This document shows positions 1-10,103 of a stretch of DNA of 64,000 nucleotides, piece by piece. The stretch is from Neodiprion pinetum. Lineage: Eukaryota; Arthropoda; Insecta; Hymenoptera; Diprionidae. Position 1 is the stretch's first letter. Each line of letters begins with the position of its first letter. Under the pieces are notes generated by a model. That model had not been told where the DNA came from. It saw nothing but the letters and a program-made list of their open reading frames with translations, and did not search any database. The translations under genes were made by a program, and so were the position numbers. Where the stretch lies: positions 13,479,193 to 13,543,192 of the forward strand of contig NC_060235.2 of assembly GCF_021155775.2 (NCBI RefSeq), read 5' to 3'.

Positions 1-1245
1 TAAGTTTGATAAATTTTGAGTAATTAATACCTAAACCACATACATCGATACTGTATTGTATCGTTCGTATGAGTAAACAAGCGGCTTAAGGCTGACCGTG
101 AGCCAGCCCTCGAACTTCCCGTTTTCACACTGCAAATTCAAGGTTCATGGAACAAACAAATATTAATATCCAATTCCAATTTTCCAACTACGAATTCAGA
201 GTCGTGATTGACGATTCAAAAGCCCTCGCATATCATATTACATAAAAAAATATTACGATTGTTTTTATTTTGAACCACTAATAATGGATCGACCATCATA
301 AATTTTAGAAATCTGACCTTGGATCGGTCACTGATGACCGGAAAAATCTCCACTTACGCATTTCTACCAAAATCCGAATATTTTAAGATTTTGTTTCACC
401 ATGTGAGTTCGCCATTTCGAATTTTTCAAATCTAACCCCAGATTCGTGATCAGCGACCCCAAAATCCTCATGGTACCAATTTTCATTCAAATCCGTTAAT
501 CCATTCTCAATAATATGTAAATTTCCTTTTTTAAAAATTACCTCAATCAAAGACCTATCCGATGAGGGGGGATGCCAACAAGATTTTTCATAAAAAAAAA
601 AACTTCTAAACATCGAATTTAAAATCGAAAAGCGATGAGTCTCAGTATCCCTTCGTGCTTTTGCTGCCTATTTTGCGACAAAAAATGTATTTTATAGCCA
701 GACAAATTAATGCTCGAATTAAATGGGATTTCGTAATTTCGACAATGCTTCATTTTACCTGGAAACATCTTTTCTTATACCCGGACATTGCCAAATTTTC
801 GAAAGAAATTTCGATTATGTAGACAGAGAGAAGCATTTTAGGGCACAATATCCTTTCACGGCAAAGAAGGAATGAATTCAGAGACACGAAAATTTAGATA
901 AACCAACTGAGTGATAAGTGAGTCATACCATACATTATTTCACTGAATAAATTATTGATTATTCGGAAAAGGTTAATTTTGCTAAATTCATGTTACATAC
1001 TAGATTTATTCGCACTGTTTTCGGCAACACTCAATTGTTCCATAAATCAGTTTACGGCGCTACAAATGTTATTGGATAAAAAAAATTCTCATGTTCTTCC
1101 CATTCGAAGTCACAAAAAATCGATGTACTCCAATTCCAGAAACATAATTTCAATCATGTTCCATGATTCTGTGTTATTATGACTAGGAAATGAGAAACAT
1201 CGTACGGTACTCTGTTTTGTTTTCGGTATTGACAACTAATCGTTC
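1..1245. repeat. Left terminal inverted repeat of the DD41D element
   Basis: It pairs with 4118-5362; position sums are constant (5363) at both ends and homology stops sharply at 1245/4118. The 1.2-kb length is unusual for Tc1/mariner, where short repeats are typical. Around 400-500 it contains a motif family also seen near 53.0-53.3 kb. Confidence 0.92.
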
Positions 1246-1308
1246 TTTGCGAAATTATTTGGTGGCTCTGAAAAGTGCCGTTTTTGATCGGGTCAGTGTG
1301 ACGACTCG

Positions 1309-2602
1309 TCACAGGGGCTGCAGGTTCTCGAAATGGCCGCCACCTACTTCGATGCAAAGCCTGCAGCGCCTAACTAAATTTTCCATCGCTCCATGAACGA
1401 TTTCCGGAGTCACCGTCGCTGTCGCTTCCACGATTTTAGCCTCCAGAGCTTGCAAAGAATTCGGTGGGTCCTTGTACACGAATTCTTTGATCAACCCCCA
1501 TAGACAATAATCCAGAGGGTTCAGGTCAGGTGATCGCGGTGGCCAGGCGATGGGACCCCCACGGCCTATCCACCTCCCCGGAAACCGTTCGTTGAGATAC
1601 TGACGCGTACGCGCACTGAAATGCGCTGGAGCACCATCATGCTGAAAAGTCAGGGCGGCTCGGCGATCAAGCGGAACGTCCTCCAGCAGTTCCGGAAGCT
1701 GATTTTCAAGAAACTCGTGGTACGAGTTTCCATTCAATCTTGCCGGTAGAACGCAGGGGCCAATCTGTGTCAAAAATTACCCCGTATTGTGTGATTGCAT
1801 AATTAAACGATAATCCTTGCTCTATCACTGATTGCTCAAATATTATAATTATTGATAAAATATCTTGACTGTAGTGATTCAACAAAGTTATTTTCATGAA
1901 AAGCAGTAAAACACGTCTTTAAAGTAATTTTTCGAAGTCAAGCAATAAAACTGTAGCAAATTATATCTGTTTCCATGCATTATCAAACAAGCTTACCAAC
2001 TCATCGCCAAGCATGCCGCACCACACGTTGATACTCCAGCGAACTTGGTGGCTTGATTCCCGAACATTGTGCGGGTTTTCTTCTGCCCAATGGCTGTTGA
2101 AAACCCCGTCGCGATCGAAATTCGACTCATCCGTAAATAAGATGTTAAATACGAACATCGGGTCTGCTTGATGCTGCTCCAATATCCACTCGCAAAAAGC
2201 GGTTCTTGCCACACGGTCTGGACCGTGCAGTGCTTGAACCTTTTGCGAGTGAAATGGTTTCAGCTCGTGAGTTCGCAAGACCCGGTGTACGCTTGACTTA
2301 TCAGTCTCGTGTTCCGCGGCCAAACCCCGAGTACTTTTAGTAGGCGCCCTGTCAACATTGTCAAGGATACGTTCTTCAAACTGGACCGTCCGTCTGGATC
2401 TCGGACGTCCAGCGTTAGAACGATCCGGGACGAAGCTGCCAGTTTCGCACAGGCTTCGCTCCAAGCGGCGGAAGACCTTCGCAGACGGATGCCGCCTCAA
2501 CGGATACCGGTCCGCGTATTCGCGAGTTGCGTCCCCCGCAACGTTGTCACACCTTCCCATCATCAGCACCATATCGTACATCTCGCGATTTGATAAATCC
2601 AT
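1309..2602 (-). CDS. DD41D mariner-like transposase, two exons
   Basis: Cut-and-paste transposase of the Tc1/mariner superfamily, 353 codons after splicing. Exon 1 is 2602-1997 (202 codons) and exon 2 is 1764-1309. The intron at 1996-1765 has a GTAAGC donor and a GACACAG acceptor and leaves phase 0, turning ...DEL into ...IGPCVLP, the usual sequence of this family at that point. The N-terminus is a helix-turn-helix region like the DUF4817 part of insect relatives. Catalytic aspartates are in FTDESNF, QHDGAPAHF and SPDLNPLD; 41 residues lie between the second and third, which fits the known DD41D group. The start ATG has a strong ACCATGG context. No stop or frameshift is seen, so it may encode active enzyme. 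The intron is odd for this superfamily. Confidence 0.88.
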
Positions 2603-3289
2603 GGTAAAGACAATTGTACTCGAGCGATGCTGAAGACAATATGAGCAAAATCTGCCAGTTGCCAGTCAAAGCGCGTTGTTTATAACAATTGACTCTCGAG
2701 TTGCTATGCAGCCGTATTACTTTCCGTACACAACGGGTGTAAAATAGAATTCGATTGAAAACGAAAGACTGAACTTATTTCAGCAACATAATATTGAAAA
2801 TGTCTGAAAGTCGTTAATCTATGATCTGAATAATGAGTAACTACACGGAAAAAATGGAAAAATTGCAATTGTAAGTGGCGCTTCGTAAATAAAACTGGAA
2901 AAATTACAGTTTTAGATAACATTTTTATGAATTCAATTTTAAAAATGAATTCTTACAGTTACAAATGTAATTTCACATTTTTAATATGTAATTTCGACAG
3001 AAAATGTAAAATTTACACCTGAAACTTTGATTTTTCAAGTTGCTTTCGAAGCGCTACGTTACATAAAAAACTGTAAATTTTCCATTCTTCTTTTTTCTGT
3101 GCATTGCAACTTTGAATTCGCGGTCAATCAGCTTCATTTGAGATTTTTAGTTACCCGGAAAGTAGTACTCGAAGAATTATTTCTGAATAATCTGGGTTTA
3201 ATCAGTTAGTCTTCCATTCTTAGCAAAGGTTCAATCACTGTATGGGTCAGACCATGCGGAAAGAATAAATTCTTGCGACAACGCATTAC

Positions 3290-4110
3290 AGCAGCATAAA
3301 GCGGAACCGCGGTTCATGTTTCATATCTTGTTTGCACATAAGTAGAATTTCGATCTGGTTTGAATGTTAAACGTCCACAACGTTTATCACTGGGCTAAAT
3401 AAAATCCACGCAATGTTCGTAAGTTGAGCCATCAAGTTCGATGGATTACCAATGTGTTTTTGCAGCATGTTGGATGACGAGCTGGAAAGCTTGCTTAATA
3501 ATTCTTCAATACAGACATAAATTGCTATCATCACATTGGCTTGATTTTGAACTTCATAAGTGGAGACCTGTTTTATGACTGTTCGGAAAAATTCATATGG
3601 AATATTTGACCAATCAATGATTCAGCGAGCATTATGGGTTGATTATACATTCCATCAATGCGGGGTTTTTCGTACGACAGATTGGTCTCTGCTTTTTACG
3701 CGCAAGATGGTATTAAAGAACTTACCTGAAGTTTCTGAAAATCAAGCTTCCAGATCTGCTGAATAATCGTCTACTTAAACGTAGAGCAGAGATATTCGTT
3801 GATCATGGTAATTTGTGAATGAATGATTTCAGGACAGGTATAAGATACGCCGTAGACGCCGATCGCTTGGCCACTACGATCAGCGGAAGTGAATCCGTTG
3901 AATTCTTTCGTGTAGAGCATGACTTAGAAGTACATACAAGGATCCACCTAATTTCTAAGAAGCCCTGGAGAAAAAAATCGTGAAGGTAACGACAACGGCT
4001 ACTCCGGATGTCGGTCGAAAAGTTATCGGTCAGCTGGTCGAATGTTGCAGGAGAAATCGCTGCCCCAGTAACAAGCGAAAAGCCGCATTTTTCGAAACCG
4101 CAAATCAATA
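3290..4110 (+). pseudogene. Decayed second transposase copy in mirror orientation
   Basis: Nucleotide similarity to the minus-strand transposase is visible along its length: near 3320-3350 (FTDESNF region), 3405-3500 (HNVRESSH to GDEL region), across the equivalent of the intron (3500-3665), near 3665-3760 (start of exon 2) and 3985-4110 (C-terminal end). The equivalent of the GTAAGC donor near 3490 is lost, and several stops and indels break the frame. It reads away from the centre, as does the intact gene on the other side. The N-terminal third (2700-3290) is not recognisable. Confidence 0.72.
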
Positions 4111-4117
4111 CCGAATG

Positions 4118-5362
4118 GAACGATTAGTTGTCAATACCGAAAACAAAACAGAGTACCGTACGATGTTTCTCATTTCCTAGTCATAATAACACAGAATCAT
4201 GGAACATGATTGAAATTATGTTTCTGGAATTGGAGTACATCGATTTTTTGTGACTTCGAATGGGAAGAACATGAGAATTTTTTTTATCCAATAACATTTG
4301 TAGCGCCGTAAACTGATTTATGGAACAATTGAGTGTTGCCGAAAACAGTGCGAATAAATCTAGTATGTAACATGAATTTAGCAAAATTAACCTTTTCCGA
4401 ATAATCAATAATTTATTCAGTGAAATAATGTATGGTATGACTCACTTATCACTCAGTTGGTTTATCTAAATTTTCGTGTCTCTGAATTCATTCCTTCTTT
4501 GCCGTGAAAGGATATTGTGCCCTAAAATGCTTCTCTCTGTCTACATAATCGAAATTTCTTTCGAAAATTTGGCAATGTCCGGGTATAAGAAAAGATGTTT
4601 CCAGGTAAAATGAAGCATTGTCGAAATTACGAAATCCCATTTAATTCGAGCATTAATTTGTCTGGCTATAAAATACATTTTTTGTCGCAAAATAGGCAGC
4701 AAAAGCACGAAGGGATACTGAGACTCATCGCTTTTCGATTTTAAATTCGATGTTTAGAAGTTTTTTTTTTTATGAAAAATCTTGTTGGCATCCCCCCTCA
4801 TCGGATAGGTCTTTGATTGAGGTAATTTTTAAAAAAGGAAATTTACATATTATTGAGAATGGATTAACGGATTTGAATGAAAATTGGTACCATGAGGATT
4901 TTGGGGTCGCTGATCACGAATCTGGGGTTAGATTTGAAAAATTCGAAATGGCGAACTCACATGGTGAAACAAAATCTTAAAATATTCGGATTTTGGTAGA
5001 AATGCGTAAGTGGAGATTTTTCCGGTCATCAGTGACCGATCCAAGGTCAGATTTCTAAAATTTATGATGGTCGATCCATTATTAGTGGTTCAAAATAAAA
5101 ACAATCGTAATATTTTTTTATGTAATATGATATGCGAGGGCTTTTGAATCGTCAATCACGACTCTGAATTCGTAGTTGGAAAATTGGAATTGGATATTAA
5201 TATTTGTTTGTTCCATGAACCTTGAATTTGCAGTGTGAAAACGGGAAGTTCGAGGGCTGGCTCACGGTCAGCCTTAAGCCGCTTGTTTACTCATACGAAC
5301 GATACAATACAGTATCGATGTATGTGGTTTAGGTATTAATTACTCAAAATTTATCAAACTTA
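4118..5362. repeat. Right terminal inverted repeat of the DD41D element
   Basis: Reverse complement of 1-1245, ending in a TA matching the TA at position 1. ORF-like stretches inside mirror the left arm and have no recognisable product. Confidence 0.92.
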
Positions 5363-6720
5363 AAAATATTTTGAATAAGACTATGAATTATCAAAATATC
5401 TCTTCTCATATTAAGACTACACGCAGAAATTTACCAAATCGATTAATCTTTACCAATTCAATCGAGCCGTGTCCGATTATTTTGTTGAAATCGATTAATC
5501 AATACATCGATTATTCTCAGATAAGTGGCCATCACTAGCATTGATCTCAACAATTTCAACGTTACTTGCCACTCCAGACCCACATTGAATCGACGAGGAA
5601 ATAACTGGGAATTTGAATGACACCATATTTTTTTGAGTTGAATTAATTGAATTTATTCATGTAATTCGACTTCATTTTTCTGGTCCAAATAATAATTATT
5701 ATTTCTCCTCAAATTCGGATAGATTTATTAAATTCAAATTGCTTCATTTGAATTCAGGTATTTGAAAATTTTCTTCTTCTTGATTGAAAATTACTTTTTT
5801 ATTTGAATTTAATTATTTTTCTCTCTAAACATAAAATTTAGGCACGAATCTAAAGTTATTCAAAGTAACTTGACTCATTACAACTCTTCCTAATTCACTT
5901 ATATCTCAAATAATTCTCATGATTTCAGTTATCATTTTTAGTGATTCAGTGAATTCTCATTTACTCAGTTATTTTGTGTTAACTCAGGTGAATCGTAATT
6001 GATTTACAAACCTATTGACACGTCAATTCAGCGAGTTGTTGTTCCCTCGCATTATTGAAAAATCGGATGTCAATGATGAATTTCAAACTAGTGGAAAAGT
6101 TATGTTGCAAAGACACAAAAAATGTTCGGAAAGCATAATTCAGATTGATTGAATGACTAATTATGAACCCTAACGGCATATCAATCGTCTAAAATCTCTA
6201 GTTTTATGCATACATCGATGATTGGAAGTGTTTTATAACATTAAATCTTAAATCCGCTGATTTATTTCGAGATTTATTTTTATTTTCACTCGTGTATGTG
6301 TGTTTTGTAGTATTGTGGAGCTGGGCATTCGCTTATTTTCACACACACGAGTGTGCGTCCGTGGGTGTGCGGCCGGCAGCGTGTGCCGCGGCAACAATAC
6401 CGAGGTCAGCGCTTGAGTAGGGGTACAACAGCGAGTGAGGGGAGGTGCCGATATTTACTTTGTAACCGAATAATAATAATTCACCCAGGCGAACAAAACA
6501 GCAATTTCCGTGGCGGCAAATCCAGATGAAATGGTGCACTCTGATTGGCCTAACGCTATCGCTTATAATTCAAAAACTATGCGTCGGACGAGGTTCCGGT
6601 AAAGAAATTCTCGGTTGCATTTCAGTCAGGTATCACGCTCGCTGGTCCGTGTCCCTTAATTTAGGGACACCCTGTATATTGTAATAAATTCTATTGTTAT
6701 TTTGGTAAATATTGTCCATA
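5363..6720. other. AT-rich gene-free interval with a mariner-like end
   Basis: No coding region supported. Mostly A/T-rich DNA to about 6300, then a GC-richer stretch. At 6664-6678 is the string GGGACACCCTGTATA, a terminal sequence common to many mariner-type elements of insects, suggesting the edge of a degraded element. No matching opposite end was found nearby. Confidence 0.45.
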
Positions 6721-7569
6721 TTATCTATACACACGATTGCAACCTAGACAGTCTTTAATTAGAGGATGCGGTCCATCCACGATATCGCCATCGGGTCCTG
6801 GTGCGTAATGTACGCTACATCCGCGGAAACTTGTGATGACGTAGTCCATTTTCATATTCTCCGGTAGTTTATCCCACGCATCATTGATGGAGTTTGATGC
6901 GAACGTGCGAATAAATTCTTCTGGTAAAAAAGCTATATCCTCGGACATCATTCCCCTTAAACCGTCCAATTCTTTTTACAGACGGAAGGATTTCTCGAGG
7001 GAGCTGGTACACTCCTTCGAATACCAACTCCTCAGTCGCTGCACATTTTCAAAGGCGCAATTGTATGCCGAGATGTATTCAGAGTTGTCATCATACCAAA
7101 TTGAGCCTGGCGCTGCTGCTTGCTGGAGGTTATTCGCTGGAGAGTATCCATGGTTCACGTCATGCCACGGTGCCGCTTCCATATACCTCAATTTTTCCAT
7201 TGCAGGGGATATGACATGCAAATCTTCCATATTAATAACCCTCGTTGTACCATCGACGATCTCCGACAGCCATGCTTTTTTCTCCGCCCCTTTGACGTAT
7301 ACGTAACACGCATTTCCAACCATTTTTCTCACAATCTTCGTCACATCCTCGTGAGATTTGTTTCCCGCATTCCATGATATTCCGTGGTGATTGCGTGTCA
7401 ACCATACATTGGTAGCTCTACATTCAAGTGGTAAGCTTGCCAAATCATAGGGCGGCTTGAAAATGATGTAATCCAGACCCGACCCGTTTACATTCATGAC
7501 TGCGACTTCCTTGGGTACAAACTTCATGTTATGACCGATAAAACATTGCACGTCTAGGATCATCGCCAT
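6721..7569 (-). pseudogene. Unknown-family insect gene with one in-frame stop
   Basis: One frame runs from ATG at 7569 to the stop at 6721 (about 283 codons) with a single TAA at 6978-6976 about 197 codons in. The sequence on both sides of TAA continues in the same frame and looks coding. The N-terminus (MAMILDVQCF, then KEVAVMNV and FKPPYDL) resembles a family of uncharacterised insect proteins I recall only vaguely. Its beginning could suggest a ribonuclease H-like fold, but catalytic residues cannot be assigned confidently. It ends in a cysteine-containing tail (KDCLGCNRVYR). No intron is evident. It could be a young pseudogene or, less likely, a gene ending at the TAA. Confidence 0.55.
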
Positions 7570-7595
7570 GTTGAGGAGTGGGAATGTTGCGCTCG

Positions 7596-7661
7596 ATTAT
7601 ATACTGACGGATGGTATGTGGAAGGCTGACGAGTCTGCATCGGATGCGTTGAGCTTATATA
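7596..7661 (-). promoter_or_regulatory. Candidate TATA-box promoter region
   Basis: On the minus strand, TATATAAG lies at 7661-7654 and a second TATATAAT at 7603-7596, both upstream of the ATG at 7569. A TCAGT initiator-like motif overlaps the second box at 7607-7603. Which box is used cannot be decided. Confidence 0.35.
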
Positions 7662-7688
7662 GGCCGATAGATCGCAAGAATTTGGGAA

Positions 7689-7792
7689 CGGTGCGCACTG
7701 CGTTCTGCGCATATCGGAGGGAAAAATGACGTCAGAGATGCGGTGCGCACTGCGTTCTGCGCATCTCGGAGGGAAAAATGGCGTCAGAGACG
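7689..7792. repeat. Two tandem 52-bp repeats upstream of the unknown gene
   Basis: Copy 1 is 7689-7740 and copy 2 is 7741-7792. They differ at a few positions (for example ATATCGG versus ATCTCGG). Each contains a TGACGTCA- or TGGCGTCA-type core, so they may be duplicated upstream elements of the minus-strand gene, or simply a minisatellite. Confidence 0.7.
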
Positions 7793-8154
7793 AGTGGGCC
7801 CAGCCTTTACCCATCCCCCCATCCCCAAATTTTTGGGTTTGATTGCTCGTTTGAAGTGACCCGCTTCCGCAGCTGCATCTTGCCTAAAAGCGTGTTGGAG
7901 CAGGTTTTCACCCTCTCCCCCTCACCCTCTCCACGAACCCAACGCCGCCCACGATGGATGCCCACCTAAGTATAAAAATCTGCGCAAATGCTGTGAGTAA
8001 AGTAGCAATGTATAGTTTCCCAAGCATGTAATGGAAATCGGTCAACAAAAAGCAGGTAGTGGCCGGTGCAGGTATAAAAAATCGGGGCCCACAGCCCTTG
8101 CCCCGAATACCTACGTTTATGACGTTCGGCGGAAAACAAGACTCGACAGGAATT

Positions 8155-8158
<4 letters not shown>

Positions 8159-8185
<27 letters not shown>
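8159..8185. repeat. (TG)n microsatellite
   Basis: Uninterrupted TG dinucleotides of about 27 bases. Simple repeat only. Confidence 0.95.
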
Positions 8186-8236
8186 CAAATCCTTTGAAAA
8201 TAGCCATCTTGCGGCAAACCGCGAAAAATGATCAGC

Positions 8237-8362
8237 AGGGGGGGGGGGGGGGCGGGGGATACCGCCGCGGGTTGGCGGGGGCCGCCACGGATTGGGGGGG
8301 GGGGGGGGATAGGGGGGAACGGGGGGGGTACCGCCGCGGATGGGGGGTGGGGGGAAGGGGGA
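8237..8362 (+). repeat. G-rich tract with G-quadruplex potential
   Basis: Long G runs (up to about 12) alternate with short CGGGG and TACCGCCGCGG spacers. Several blocks of four or more G-runs could form quadruplexes on the plus strand. ORFs across it are low-complexity glycine/arginine or proline products and are not genes. Such tracts are also prone to assembly error. Confidence 0.8.
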
Positions 8363-8439
8363 AGGGGAGCGTGGTCCAGAACCGGCGTATATACACTACT
8401 CCCATGGAGCAATCATCGAGGGGAAAAAAAATAAATTTC

Positions 8440-9660
8440 GAGTTGAAGCGATAATCTGTGTTTCACCAGCTCGATCATGGATAAGATGCTCCAAAGTCAC
8501 GGTGGGTTTCATGCCTGTGAACGGTGCACGGTAAAATGTCTCAACATCAATAAAAGAAGAGTCTACCCTGAGCTTGATTGTGCAAAAAGAACTCAGCGCT
8601 CATTCCGCCTGAAAGAAGGTCCTAATCATCATTTGCCTGGTTTGTGTTCTCCACTGCTTTTACTGCCAAGATTTAACATTATTAAATCTATGCCACTAGA
8701 CTACATGCATCTTTTATATTTGGGCATCATGAAATTACTTCTTGATAAGTGGATTCGTCGAAGTAGCCCTTACCGGATAAGAAAATCACAACTGCATCGT
8801 CTCAAAGATTTGATGGCTTCGCTTGAGAAAAATATCCCTTCAGAATTTCAGCGCAAAGTATATAATACAGACGAAGTGGCGCAGTGGAAAGCTACGCAGT
8901 AGCGTTTCTGCCTTTTGTACTGTGGAGCTGTAGTTTTTTCGAATATTCTCCCAGAAAACCAGTACAAGCATTTTCTTCTTCTGGTGGTCTCATGCAGAAT
9001 ACTCTGTAACGAAGAATGTGCTGTCAAATTTGCAGACTACGCAAACACGCTTCTACAACAATTTACACAATTCATGCCCACACTGTATGGCATTGACTCT
9101 CAGATTATGAATGTTCATAATCTGATTCATATAGCAGAGGATGTAAAGAATTTCAAATCACCCCTCACCGATATTTCAGCTTTCTGGGCAGAAAACTACT
9201 TGGGAAGGCTGAAAAAACTTGTTCGCACCCCCAAGAATCCCTTGGCACAAGTTGTCAACAGACTGGCAGAAATAGATTCGCTGGAAAAAGTACATCCTCA
9301 TTCAAAAAAAAATCGTAAACAAAGTTGTAAAAAAACGTGACCAGATTAAAGCAATACACGGACGAAATTGGATAATTACCTGTTCGTCACCCGATACTGT
9401 TTTCCTCCTCAGTAATGGCCAAATCATTTTTATAAATGTTTTACACGCTCACAACGATGAATACTTTGCCACCGGTTATTTGACCAAACAAACGGGAGAT
9501 TTCTTTGAGGAGCCCGATTTATCTAGAAAGTTTGGATTATTCCAAATTATCGAGGTGCAGAAGGATACTTTGACTATACCACTCGCAGAAATTGTTACGA
9601 AATGTATTTTTTTCAAATTTCGCGGTAACGATTACGCAGTAACCTTGTTGCACGCCGGCG
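8440..9660 (+). pseudogene. CACTA/EnSpm-like transposase relic
   Basis: C-terminal half of a transposase of the CACTA (tnp2/DUF4218-like) type. Recognisable order: SPARS (8465-8480), SHGGFHACERC (8494-8526), RRVYPELDC, DYMHLLYLGIMKLLLDKW (about 8700-8750), LLYCGAVVFS (8910-8945), and ISAFWAENYLGRLKKLVR (about 9174-9220). Lesions: a frame change near 8476, an in-frame TAG at 8900-8902, and a frame change in the A-run 9304-9311; the restored frame then stays open to 9660. There the CsRn1 element is inserted. The original end lies just past it: reading from CACGCCGGCG straight to 15447 gives two more codons and TAG. No upstream catalytic half or CACTA termini were found. Confidence 0.72.
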
Positions 9661-9943
9661 TGTGGGTGGAGAAGGTGGTGAAGTTGTCCACTTAGTTGAT
9701 AGCAGGCCCACTCCTGCTGTGTTCAATGAGAAGGTGTACTCACATAATTAACACTTTGGTTAATAGTAACAAAGGAATTTATTAAAGATATAAAGAGTAC
9801 AAGAGATGTGTAAAGCTTAAGCGTCGACACGTAATTGCCCCGCGAGAGTCACCATGTTCCCCTCTCGCCTTCTTGGCTTTCTCCTACTTCGCCGCTACTC
9901 CCACTCTAGCGCTTAGAGAGAGACAGAGTATCTATACCCCACA
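9661..9943 (-). repeat. 3' LTR of CsRn1-type element
   Basis: 283 bp, TG...CA ends on both strands, near-identical to 15160-15442. Contains an AATAAATT-like signal (minus strand) around 9775-9785. Confidence 0.93.
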
Positions 9944-9955
9944 TACTCCCCCGCG
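9944..9955 (-). other. Polypurine tract
   Basis: On the minus strand the bases directly before the 3' LTR read CGCGGGGGAGTA, the expected position for plus-strand priming. Confidence 0.7.
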
Positions 9956-10103
9956 AGTGTTAACGACAATAAACAATCTTTGTTATTTATTACAAGTGGA
10001 GAAAATATGTTAATATTTCAATATATAACGCTTTACGTTTTATACAAGATTTCTTACATCTAAGTATAGAAAAATATAATAGAAAACTTAAAATTACGTT
10101 ATT

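Larger units (their letters stand above)
1..5362. mobile_element. Tc1/mariner-type DNA transposon with 1.2-kb inverted repeats
   Basis: The first 1,245 bases are repeated as an exact-looking reverse complement at 4118-5362, and both ends carry TA, the expected Tc1/mariner target duplication. If TA is the duplication, the element proper is 3-5360. The interior holds a transposase gene on the minus strand (1309-2602) and a decayed homologous copy on the plus strand (about 3290-4110), so the whole unit is a rough mirror around 2681. The window starts exactly at the left end, so the left flank cannot be inspected. Confidence 0.85.

Noticed and set aside
383..613. ORF duplicated at 4750-4980
   Set aside because: Both lie in the terminal inverted repeat and are the same sequence read twice; no homology or promoter.
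8185..8454. Glycine- or proline-rich ORFs
   Set aside because: Translations of the G-rich simple repeat on either strand.
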